From Candidatus Methanoperedens sp. (lineage in GTDB: Archaea; Halobacteriota; Methanosarcinia; Methanosarcinales; Methanoperedenaceae), in assembly GCA_012026795.1 (NCBI GenBank), contig VEPM01000036.1, forward strand, positions 1 to 44,421: a stretch of 44,421 bases of DNA, read 5' to 3'. The notes under the pieces are model-generated. The model did no database searches. It saw nothing but the letters and a program-made list of their open reading frames with translations, and was not told the origin of the DNA. This document shows, one piece after another, positions 35,533 through 43,194 of the stretch (the stretch's first letter is position 1; every line of letters begins with the position of its first letter). Made by a program: the position numbers and the translations under genes.

Positions 35533-36633
35533 ATGACGGATGAAAATAAAGAAAATGGAATTGGCGAATCGAATGAATCACCTTTTAAGAAGGCAGGATA
35601 CTTCCTTATAGGGTTTGTTCTTCTTGTCATACTTGCCGTACTTTCTGTTTACATATCGCAGAACAAGATCGCAAACCAGGAAATAGGAAAAGGATGGGGA
35701 TTTGAATACGTTGTTATAGCGATTCTTATTGGACTGATACTGCGAAGCATAGTGGACCTGTCCCGGCCATTGAGCAACGGTTTTGAGAAAATCAGACCTG
35801 CTTTCAGGACCGAACTCCTTGTTAAGATAGGACTCGTATTGCTGGGCGCTGAAATTTCCATAGGGACATTATGGGCATATGGGGTGCGCGGGTTTGCCCA
35901 GGCATTGATCGTTGTGATAACCGTATATTATGTTTCCATGCTGGTTGCGCGAAGACTCAGGATAGAAGAAAAGTTCGCACACATGCTCTCAACATCAGTC
36001 TCGATATGCGGCGTCTCGGCTGCCATTGCCACTTTTGGCGCTATAAAAGGTGAAAAGAAGCACCTCAATATGACCCTCCTGCTAATCGCGGTCTTTGTAA
36101 TACCAATGTTCCTTGGAATGCCGCTACTGGCAAAGGCTATGGGCATGAATGAAGCATGGGCAGGCGCATGGTTTGGAGGGACAATCGATACTACGGCTGC
36201 CGTAGTGGGCGCAGGATCGTTCTACGGAGCTGAGGCAATGAAATCCGCATCTGTTGTCAAGATGTCCCAGAACGTGCTTATCGGCTTTGTGGCATTCCTG
36301 CTTGCATTCTATTTCACGACTGTAGTTGAAAAAAGCGGCGAGAAGGTCAGTACCAGGCAAATATGGGACAGGTTCCCCAAGTTCATCCTCGGATTTGCTG
36401 CGGTTACAATTATAACATCCCTGGGATTGCTTTCTTCCGGAACTGTTGACGTGACCAAAGTGATACGTTCATGGATATTTGCGTTTGCGTTCGTGAGCAT
36501 CGGGGCTGAAACGTCCATAAAAGAGTTCAGCAAAATAGGAAGGGCGCCGTTCATTGCTTTCACTGTGGCGCAGGCTTTTAATGTGGTCTGGACCTTATTA
36601 ATATCGTATATCCTGTTCTCTGCTCTGGATTAG
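35533..36633 (+). CDS. YeiH/YadS-type putative sulfate exporter family protein
   Basis: 366 aa with about ten membrane segments. GLILRSIVDLSRPLSNGFEKIRPAF, LVKIGLVLLGAEIS, STSVSICGVSAAIATFGAIKG, and GAWFGGTIDTTAAVVGAG with KMSQNVLIGFVAF match the 'putative sulfate exporter' family (UPF0324). The real substrate is not established for the family. It follows the 37-aa membrane peptide and lies behind an operator resembling those of metY and pst, which supports a sulfur link. Confidence 0.9.
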   Translation: MTDENKENGIGESNESPFKKAGYFLIGFVLLVILAVLSVYISQNKIANQEIGKGWGFEYVVIAILIGLILRSIVDLSRPLSNGFEKIRPAFRTELLVKIGLVLLGAEISIGTLWAYGVRGFAQALIVVITVYYVSMLVARRLRIEEKFAHMLSTSVSICGVSAAIATFGAIKGEKKHLNMTLLLIAVFVIPMFLGMPLLAKAMGMNEAWAGAWFGGTIDTTAAVVGAGSFYGAEAMKSASVVKMSQNVLIGFVAFLLAFYFTTVVEKSGEKVSTRQIWDRFPKFILGFAAVTIITSLGLLSSGTVDVTKVIRSWIFAFAFVSIGAETSIKEFSKIGRAPFIAFTVAQAFNVVWTLLISYILFSALD

Positions 36634-36658
36634 GGCGGGGATCTTTTTTTGTGAATGT

Positions 36659-36702
36659 AAGATTATGCACTACAACATAATGTTTTAGTGCATAATCTTT
36701 TT
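36659..36702 (+). terminator. Strong hairpin plus T-tract after yeiH
   Basis: A perfect 14-bp stem (36659-36672 with 36686-36699, 13-nt loop) runs into TTTTT, 26 nt after the stop codon. Confidence 0.75.
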
Positions 36703-36741
36703 GCTTTCCCGTGACCGTTACAATTCATGTTTATCAAGCCC

Positions 36742-36822
36742 TGCTTTGCGATCTTTGCGCCCTTTGCGGTGAGCAATTCACACTTTAAACCGCGAAGAAC
36801 GCAAAGGACGCAAAGAATTGAA
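36742..36822. repeat. CGCAAAG-type repeat in inverted pair
   Basis: CTTTGCG units (36742-36770) face AACGCAAAGGACGCAAAG (36791-36817) across a short spacer, so the segment can fold into an imperfect hairpin. Same unit as in the repeats at 5372 and 6228. No gene lies in 36703-36884. Confidence 0.65.
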
Positions 36823-36884
36823 AATCGTACCAACAATTAATGTAACTGTCACGCTTTTTCAGATAATTAAATCCCCCATAGATT

Positions 36885-37229
36885 TCACTTTAACTCAAGA
36901 TGTATCTTCACAGCTTTCTCTATCTCTTTCAAGATCGTCTCCGGCACTGTCCCGATTCGCTCCCGGAGCCTTCTTCTATCCACAGTCCTTATTTGATTTG
37001 CCTTTACTCTGGAATCACCTGGCATATTTGAGATGCCTTTCTTCATGAAAACCTCAAAAGGATACACCTTCCCAACACTTGAAGTAACAGGAAGAACGGT
37101 AACAGTATCTGCAAATTCATTGTTAATGTTATTTGAGATCACGACAGCAGGTCTTGTTTTCCCTATCTCTGAACCTTCTATCGGGTCAAGCCTGATCCAG
37201 TAAACATCCCCCCTTTTAATCAATTCCAT
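36885..37229 (-). CDS. MazF/PemK-type mRNA interferase toxin
   Basis: About 114 aa from MELIKRGDVYWIRLDP. The set KRGDVYWIRLDPIEGSEIGKTRPAVVISN, VTVLPVTSS and VKANQIRTVDRRRL is typical of MazF endoribonucleases, with the conserved R in TRPAVV and the S/T pair in the VTS region. Start chosen at 37229, just inside the antitoxin gene; the frame is open further upstream (37298), but those residues are not MazF-like. It is co-translated with the antitoxin. Confidence 0.88.
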   Translation of the reverse strand: MELIKRGDVYWIRLDPIEGSEIGKTRPAVVISNNINNEFADTVTVLPVTSSVGKVYPFEVFMKKGISNMPGDSRVKANQIRTVDRRRLRERIGTVPETILKEIEKAVKIHLELK

Positions 37230-37443
37230 CTCCTGATGTTGCATCCCATTCAAGGGATATTTCTGTGTCCTCCTTCTTTCTAACTTTATACCCTTCACTC
37301 AACTCTTTTATAAGATTTGCTTTTTCTTCTCTCTCAATCCGCTCCCTGACCGCTTCAGCTATAAAGCCGGATTTGTTTTTCACATTTTTTAATATATCTG
37401 CGATTTCCACAGGTAGAGTTATATTCATCCTGACTGTATTCAT
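37216..37443 (-). CDS. Ribbon-helix-helix antitoxin partner of MazF
   Basis: 75 aa from MNTVRMNITLPVEIADILKN, a CopG/MetJ-type ribbon-helix-helix DNA-binding start, followed by a charged C-terminus that would wrap the toxin. The upstream extension of the frame to 37554 has no family support, so ATG 37443 is preferred. It overlaps the toxin gene by 14 nt. Confidence 0.8.
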   Translation of the reverse strand: MNTVRMNITLPVEIADILKNVKNKSGFIAEAVRERIEREEKANLIKELSEGYKVRKKEDTEISLEWDATSGDGID

Positions 37444-37599
37444 TATACACCTTAATTGAAGTATTATTGATATGTATGATAGATGTGCCAGATAAACATT
37501 TCGATACAAAAAACAGGAATGCCAAAATATGAGGCATACTGCATCCGAAAACACCCGCTAATATATCCTCCCCGGTCGCAAAGGCATGGTTCCTACAGG

Positions 37600-37711
37600 C
37601 GCAATGCGCGCCGATGTGCCCTGGCAGCCTGATTTTTATCGCATTCTCCCCTTTTTTCATGAGAACCTCAAAAGGATACACCTTCCCCACGCTTGATGTG
37701 ACAGTAAGAGC
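37600..37711 (-). pseudogene. mazF fragment
   Basis: The minus strand encodes VTSSVGKVYPFEVLMKKG, nearly identical to the middle of the intact MazF (VTSSVGKVYPFEVFMKKG at about 37035-37090), followed by unrelated sequence. It is an isolated piece of a second mazF copy, joined to GC-rich sequence at 37700-37870 that carries no gene I can support. Marks the left edge of the inserted OLD gene region. Confidence 0.7.
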
Positions 37712-37880
37712 GCCCCAGGGGGGCAGGTCTGGAAGTGGTGCGTATCCCTTCCGGCGCAAGCGCAACAGCGTTTTGGGGTTGACCCCAGCGCAAGAAGCTC
37801 GGGGGCGCTCTGGGCTCATAGCGTAATGAAGGCTCGGAGTGGAACAGAACGGTATAAGAGTATGCTATGGTTCGTCCGTC

Positions 37881-37901
37881 AAAACGTCCTGAGGACGTTT
37901 T
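37881..37901. repeat. Perfect hairpin AAAACGTCC-TGA-GGACGTTTT
   Basis: 9-bp arms around TGA. It lies about 100 nt beyond the 3' end of the minus-strand OLD gene, so it could end that transcript. Confidence 0.5.
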
Positions 37902-38003
37902 GCGCCGTGCTTGGCTAATATAGAATAAGTGTGAAAGCGAAACGGGGAACACATAGAATTAACATACAATTTTAACTGTGAAAATTCTACATCACACACA
38001 AAT

Positions 38004-39842
38004 TCATAAACCTATTGCTATACTGTTAATTTTTTCAGTTAGGAATAATAAAATTTTTTCGAAGTTGTCATTCGTTTGCTGTGAAAACGCAAAATTTTTG
38101 TTGGTTATTAAACTCTCTTGAATTGTTCTGTTAAAATAGATTTTTTTATATTCAATCGAATCTGCATAACAAGTCTGCTGGAATCTTAGAGCATCAGAAT
38201 TCACAAAAAGCTTTTCCAATTCCTTTTTTACCCAAGTTGGGTCAATGTCCTGAAATGAATAAATTCTTTGCTCTACAATAATCCCGAATTTATCAATGTA
38301 TCTGGACTTTTGGTTAATTCCTTCCTTATCGGAATCCAAAAGAATTATAAACTCTTTACCCCAACCAATATAAAGACTTATTAAAGTATCGAGATTTCCG
38401 GAACCTGTACTTGGTGCTAAATGGATTTCGTATTTATTATTAAAGATTACTTTATTGAAATAAGCTAAAGTATAGTAATCATTTTTCCCTTCAAGAAATA
38501 CACAATTTGGTATTTTTTCTAAGTTGCTTGGTGTATAATCTAATACATCAAGTATTGGTTGGAAATAAGCAGTATTATGAGGATGAGTCATTACAAATTC
38601 TCTATATGGCGTTATTGATATGTTTGATTTTTTAGGGCTGTTACCTTCAGGGGTTTTAAAATCAAATCCTTCATTTTTTACTATGTACGTACTTTCAAGC
38701 CAATTCGGATTTATTAAATGGAGACTATGTGTCGTATAAATAATCTTAGAATCATAACCTAAATTCTCAAAACTTTTTAATAGCTGTTCTTGTGCAGACG
38801 AATGAAGATTTGATGCAGGTTCGTCAAATAGAAAAAGTATGTTTTTAGGACTATCCTTTCTAAATGGTCTGAACTGAGTGAATAGTAAGAATGTGAAAAA
38901 CCATCTAAAGCCTAACGACCGTTCATTAATATTATAAATTCCATCCTGTGCTTCAATATTAAATTCCAAATAGGGCAAACCTCTGGCATCTGTTTCGCAT
39001 TTGATAGAGACTTTAGTGTCTTTAATTTTTCTTTTAAAAATATCATTCCATGCCTCATATACAACCTGTGTAACTTTTTGCTCCATTAGTTGCACAAGCC
39101 GATCTAAATTTTTTTTGTCGTTTTTGTCTTTACTTTTAATTCTTTCAATTAAATGAGTTTTGATGTCTGTATTATTGTCTAAAGAATATAAAATATCTTG
39201 AATTAGTTCTATGTAAAATTTTTCTTTAGCAGTTGACTCGGTTGTTATTTCTAACAAAATTGTCGAAGGGAAATCAAAAAGGAAATTTGGGAAGTATAAT
39301 ATACTTGGAATAAGTCCATCACAAAAACGTGAAAGTTTATTATTATCCTGTTGGTATAAACCTGATATATAAATGTATTGCTCATTTCGTTTCGTTTTTA
39401 ACCACCCATAAAAGCCTTGCCAACGGGAATCAAGCTTAACAAATTTTGAATCTTTAAACTGATAAGACCTATAATATTTAAGAGTATTTATTTTTTTTAC
39501 TTGATTAAATGAAGTATTGGCATTTGTGAATTCATTTATTTTTCGTAAATCATTCTCATCAAGTTTAAGAGTTACCTCAATCGTTATAATATCATTAAAA
39601 TTATCCCTGCGGCTTATTGGAATTAAACTATTATAGTCTTTAATTATTGCACCTGGAAGGTCTAGGACACTTATATCCTTGTCCTTTGGGTTGAAGAGGT
39701 TAATTGCTTCGAGTATTGTGGTCTTACCGCTTTCATTTAATCCGACTAAAGTATAAATATTTGCATCAGGTGATTTATCGAGATTTATTATGATATCCTC
39801 GATACCTTTGAAATTCTTTATTTTGAATTCTGTAAATTTCAT
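38004..39842 (-). CDS. OLD-family ATP-dependent endonuclease (AAA ATPase plus TOPRIM)
   Basis: 612 aa. N-terminal MKFTEFKIKNFKGIEDIIINLD and Walker A GLNESGKTT (residues 34-42); Walker B NILFLFDEPASNLHSSAQEQLL near 340; then a TOPRIM domain with glutamate in CVFLEGKNDYYTL and DxD in IILLDSDKEG. This is the OLD nuclease layout, as in the GajA component of Gabija defence, but no UvrD-like GajB gene is adjacent. Single OLD genes also act in phage exclusion. Base composition is much more AT-rich than the flanks, suggesting transfer. It is alone between a broken mazF and the pst promoter. Confidence 0.88.
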   Translation of the reverse strand: MKFTEFKIKNFKGIEDIIINLDKSPDANIYTLVGLNESGKTTILEAINLFNPKDKDISVLDLPGAIIKDYNSLIPISRRDNFNDIITIEVTLKLDENDLRKINEFTNANTSFNQVKKINTLKYYRSYQFKDSKFVKLDSRWQGFYGWLKTKRNEQYIYISGLYQQDNNKLSRFCDGLIPSILYFPNFLFDFPSTILLEITTESTAKEKFYIELIQDILYSLDNNTDIKTHLIERIKSKDKNDKKNLDRLVQLMEQKVTQVVYEAWNDIFKRKIKDTKVSIKCETDARGLPYLEFNIEAQDGIYNINERSLGFRWFFTFLLFTQFRPFRKDSPKNILFLFDEPASNLHSSAQEQLLKSFENLGYDSKIIYTTHSLHLINPNWLESTYIVKNEGFDFKTPEGNSPKKSNISITPYREFVMTHPHNTAYFQPILDVLDYTPSNLEKIPNCVFLEGKNDYYTLAYFNKVIFNNKYEIHLAPSTGSGNLDTLISLYIGWGKEFIILLDSDKEGINQKSRYIDKFGIIVEQRIYSFQDIDPTWVKKELEKLFVNSDALRFQQTCYADSIEYKKIYFNRTIQESLITNKNFAFSQQTNDNFEKILLFLTEKINSIAIGL

Positions 39843-40005
39843 TGAAGTTTTCCCTGTATATGATAACCGAATTGGCTATAAACTTTTCTCAAAGTTTTTA
39901 ATATTTTACTGTTCCTATTATTAGCACACTATTCCACTAATGTGTTGCATTTTGGCAAAACTACCAACACAAATTTTAATAGTCTCGATAAAATCATAAC
40001 ATATT

Positions 40006-40074
40006 TTGCCGCAATCATTCCGTTTTTGTAATCACATTAACAATTATCGCCTGTTTCTGTGCATTCTTATATAC
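40006..40074 (+). promoter_or_regulatory. Bipartite operator plus TATA box, site 10 of 10 (pst)
   Basis: TTGCC at 40006 and TCGCCTGTTTCT at 40047, 41 nt apart; TATA-like TTATATAC at about 40067. Close to the metY site: GCAATCATTC and CAATTATCGCC are shared. Confidence 0.7.
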
Positions 40075-40119
40075 TCCTGCTAATCTGGAATTGCTTATAT
40101 CAAAAGCAGGTGAATATAC

Positions 40120-40270
40120 ATGAATTTAAGGAGGAATCGTCTTTGCTGTTATCGGTTCTGATGACGGTAATTTAACGGATCGATCTGAAAAACATACTGC
40201 GGAATTTCTACTTATCAGGGATTTTCTGCAAAAACAGAAAATAATTTTGAACAATTCGAGGTGGAATTAA
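40120..40270 (+). CDS. Small leader ORF with +1 frameshift motif, coupled to pstS
   Basis: ATG AAT TTA AGG AGG AAT CGT CTT TGC TGT begins at 40120 and stops at 40161 in frame 0. In the +1 frame an open frame (AVIGSDDGNLTDRSEKHTAE...NNSRWN) runs to 40270, where its TAA shares a base with the pstS ATG. A +1 slip at CTT T would give 49 aa and bring ribosomes to the pstS start. Two cysteine codons follow the slip site in frame 0. Could be a regulatory leader or a relic; the product is not recognised. Confidence 0.45.
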
Positions 40271-41307
40271 TGAAAACAAAATTTATAATAATAATTTTAA
40301 TTGCAATTTTAACAGGCGCATTATTATCAGGATGCGTCGATAATCCGGAGACTGATAGTAAAACTACGCCTACCGCTGCTGTCACTGCAACGCCAGCGTC
40401 TGGCGCCACGGCTGTCCAGACCGCAGCAAGCACAAAGGAACTTGAAGGCACAATACGTGTTTCAGGCGCTTTTGCCTTATACCCGATGATGCAGAAATGG
40501 GGTGCAGAATACACGAAATTGCATCCGAAGGTGCAATTTGATATAGGCTCCGGAGGCGCAGGCAAAGGCATGACCGATGCTCTTGGAGGTCTTGTGGATA
40601 TAGGAATGGTCTCAAGAGCGATCACACCTGCCGAAGAGGAAAAAGGCGCATACTGGGTGGCTGTGACAAAGGATGCAGTAGTAGTCACGATAAACAAGAA
40701 CAATCCTGTGATTACAACACTCAAGACAAACGGGATAAAAAGAGAGGTCTTTGAGAAGATATACATCAATGCATCCATATCAACATGGGGCCAGGCAACA
40801 GGAACAAATGCAGCCGATAAGCTAAATGTGTACACACGGTCGGATGCCTGCGGTGCAGGCGAAGCCTGGGCGCTTTACCTTGGCAAGTACAAGCAGGAAA
40901 ATCTTAAAGGCCTGGGCGTGAACGGTGACCCCGGAATTGCCGAAGCAGTGAGGAAGGACAAACTCGGGATCGGTTATAACAACATAAACTTTGCATACGA
41001 TGTAACTACCAGGAAACCTGTAGATGGTATTGAAATAATTCCTATTGACGTGAACGGGAATGGCAAGATAGATCCTGACGAGAACTTCTACGGAACCCTG
41101 GATGAACTCACAAATGCAATCAGCGCTGGCAAGTATCCGGAACCACCCGCAAAAGACCTTCATTTTGTCACAAAAGGCAAGCCCACAGGTGTTGTGCAGG
41201 ACTTCATCAAGTGGACCCTTACCGATGGACAAAAGTATATCCCTGAAACCGGATATGTAAAATTATCCGCAGAAAAGATCGAGGCAGGGCTGAAGAAAGT
41301 AGAATGA
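40270..41307 (+). CDS. pstS: Pst-type ABC transporter substrate-binding lipoprotein
   Basis: 345 aa. Signal peptide with lipobox LLSGC (Cys 22), a Thr/Ala-rich linker, then the PstS-like core: IRVSGAFALYPMMQKWGAEY, FDIGSGGAGKGMTDALGGLVDIGMVSR. ATG 40270 is preferred because GAGGTGG (40258-40264) is its ribosome site; an upstream GTG lies inside that site. Family members bind phosphate; the TusA-fused ATPase and the sulfur-type promoter leave another oxyanion possible. A hairpin follows before pstC. Confidence 0.85.
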   Translation: MKTKFIIIILIAILTGALLSGCVDNPETDSKTTPTAAVTATPASGATAVQTAASTKELEGTIRVSGAFALYPMMQKWGAEYTKLHPKVQFDIGSGGAGKGMTDALGGLVDIGMVSRAITPAEEEKGAYWVAVTKDAVVVTINKNNPVITTLKTNGIKREVFEKIYINASISTWGQATGTNAADKLNVYTRSDACGAGEAWALYLGKYKQENLKGLGVNGDPGIAEAVRKDKLGIGYNNINFAYDVTTRKPVDGIEIIPIDVNGNGKIDPDENFYGTLDELTNAISAGKYPEPPAKDLHFVTKGKPTGVVQDFIKWTLTDGQKYIPETGYVKLSAEKIEAGLKKVE

Positions 41308-41333
41308 TCCGATAGATCAGAAGAAAAATGCAA

Positions 41334-41388
41334 ATCCAGACAAAGCAAACACCAGAAAGTTTGCTCTGGATGGTTTGTATAATACAAA
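41334..41388 (+). promoter_or_regulatory. Hairpin and palindrome between pstS and pstC
   Basis: ATCCAG and AGCAAAC (41334-41350) pair with GTTTGCTCTGGAT (41359-41371) with a 4-nt bulge. A palindrome TTTGTAT-A-ATACAAA follows at 41374-41388. The hairpin may reduce read-through so the binding protein is made in excess; the palindrome could also hold a TATA box for pstC. Confidence 0.5.
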
Positions 41389-41440
41389 AGCTTTTATTAC
41401 CTTGAAATTTTATTAGCAGCAATGCGAACCTGACAGCACT

Positions 41441-42334
41441 ATGAACACAAGAACATTAAAAGACATTCTTTCAAGCAGGCTAATGCTTGCTGCAACTGTA
41501 TTCGCCTTCCTGTTATTATTTTTCATGATAGTTGGTCTTTTTTTCAGGGCAAGCCCGATATTGTTAACAGTCCCCATACCTGACCTCCTGTTCTCAACAG
41601 AATGGAGTCCGTTTTCAGGAAAATTCGGGTTCTATCCATTTATCATGGGAACGCTATGGGTGACAGTTCTTGCGACTGTAATAGCAATTCCCGTCAGCCT
41701 CTTAAGTTCCATATACCTTTCAGAATACGCAAGCAATGGACTCCGGGAAATAGTTATGCCTCTTATAGACCTGCTAGCAGGCATACCATCTGTAGTGTAT
41801 GGTCTCTTTGGCGTTCTTGCTGTCGTACCTTTCATTAATGATACCCTTGCTCCTGCCATGGGTGCGGAAACAATAGGCGGGTACAGTGTCCTTGCAGGAG
41901 GCATCGTGCTTTCCATTATGGTTTTCCCCATCATCATATCGGTTACAGGCGAGGTCATGAGAAGCGTATCCAGGGAACTGAGGGAAGTTTCCCTGTCTCT
42001 TGGAGCTACAAAATGGCAGACCATAAAACATGTGGTCCTCCGGAAAGCAAGACCAGGGATCATTGCAGCTATTGTCCTGGGTTTTTCACGGGCTTTCGGG
42101 GAGACCATGGCAGTTCTGATGGTCGTGGGGAATGTGGCAAAAATACCATCTTCGGTTTTTGATCCCGCCTATCCCCTGCCTGCCCTGATTGCCAATACCT
42201 ACGGCGAAATGATGTCAATTGATCTCTACGATTCCGCCATCCTGCTTGCAGCCCTCATACTTCTGCTCGTAGTCCTGGTATGCAATGTAATTGCAAGGAT
42301 GATCCTTGTGAAGATAGAAAGGGGTATCATATAA
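41441..42334 (+). CDS. pstC: Pst-type ABC transporter permease PstC
   Basis: 297 aa, about six membrane segments. FLLLFFMIVGLFFRASPIL near the start and the conserved loops PLIDLLAGIPSVVYGLFGV and LREVSLSLGATKWQTIKHVVLRKARPGI match PstC. The stop shares a base with the pstA start (TAATG). No unusual change seen. Confidence 0.92.
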   Translation: MNTRTLKDILSSRLMLAATVFAFLLLFFMIVGLFFRASPILLTVPIPDLLFSTEWSPFSGKFGFYPFIMGTLWVTVLATVIAIPVSLLSSIYLSEYASNGLREIVMPLIDLLAGIPSVVYGLFGVLAVVPFINDTLAPAMGAETIGGYSVLAGGIVLSIMVFPIIISVTGEVMRSVSRELREVSLSLGATKWQTIKHVVLRKARPGIIAAIVLGFSRAFGETMAVLMVVGNVAKIPSSVFDPAYPLPALIANTYGEMMSIDLYDSAILLAALILLLVVLVCNVIARMILVKIERGII

Positions 42335-43185
42335 TGGAATCCAGAAGGATCGAAGAATCAATTTTTAAGGCGTTGATGATCTTATCTTTAGTATTTGTGG
42401 TTGGAAGTCTTCTTTTTGTTGTGGGCGTGATCCTCTGGAGAGGGTTGCCGGTATTGAGTTTTGATATGATCACAAAGACCGGCGAGGGAGGATATTTACT
42501 TGGGAAAGGCGGAGGAATCCTGAATGCCATCGTTGGTTCGCTTTATCTTGCGGCTGGCGGCACTATACTTGCATTTTTCCTCAGTATCGCAATCGCCTTC
42601 TATCTCCAGAAAGAATATTCCGGGGGAACAAGACTATCGGGAATGACAAGGCTTTCACTGGATATCCTCTGGGGCACGCCCTCTATTGTTTACGGGGCAT
42701 TCGGATACATTGTGCTGATATATTTTCATATAAGGGCGTCCCTGCTTGGAGGTATAATCGTTCTTGCACTCCTGGAAATCCCCATAATGACAAGGGCAAT
42801 GGAAGAGGTTATAAAAATGGTGCCAGGTGACCTGAAGGAGACGGCATATTCACTTGGAGCCACAAGGTTTGAGACCACATTGAAGGTCGTGGGAAAACAG
42901 GCCCTCCCGGGATTAATGACAGGCGTATTGATGGCTTTCGGAAGAGGGATCGGGGATGCAGCATCCATACTCTTCACAGCGGGATATACGGATCGCATCC
43001 CGAAAACTTTATTTGATGCCACCGCATCTCTCCCGATAGCAATATTTTCCCAGCTCAGTACACCATTACCTCATGTGCAGCAGAAAGCATACGCATCAGC
43101 CGTAATACTCCTGATCATCGTCCTTCTCATCAGTATAATTACACGACTTCTTGCAAAAAAATATACCAGGTTCATAATAAAATAG
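42334..43185 (+). CDS. pstA: Pst-type ABC transporter permease PstA
   Basis: 283 aa from ATG 42334 (MESRRIEESIFK). About six membrane segments, loop SLDILWGTPSIVYGAFGYIVL and MVPGDLKETAYSLGATRFETTLKVV match PstA. The frame is open upstream to 42280, but the TAATG overlap with pstC marks the real start. pstB follows after 9 nt. Confidence 0.92.
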   Translation: MESRRIEESIFKALMILSLVFVVGSLLFVVGVILWRGLPVLSFDMITKTGEGGYLLGKGGGILNAIVGSLYLAAGGTILAFFLSIAIAFYLQKEYSGGTRLSGMTRLSLDILWGTPSIVYGAFGYIVLIYFHIRASLLGGIIVLALLEIPIMTRAMEEVIKMVPGDLKETAYSLGATRFETTLKVVGKQALPGLMTGVLMAFGRGIGDAASILFTAGYTDRIPKTLFDATASLPIAIFSQLSTPLPHVQQKAYASAVILLIIVLLISIITRLLAKKYTRFIIK

Positions 43186-43194
43186 GTAGGCAAA

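Noticed and set aside
37355-37819. 154-codon minus-strand ORF
   Set aside because: Only a short piece (VTSSVGKVYPFEV) is protein-like; it is a mazF fragment fused by chance to other sequence, so I list it as a pseudogene fragment.
34271-40150. TTG starts 6-8 nt after the AGGAGG-like sequence at the slip-site loci
   Set aside because: At each locus this TTG opens a third frame that stops after about 10-20 codons and leads to no recognisable protein, so it does not explain the conserved motif better than +1 slipping.
40261-40269. GTG start for pstS at 40261
   Set aside because: The GTG is part of the GAGGTGG ribosome site; ATG 40270 gives the proper signal peptide and spacing.
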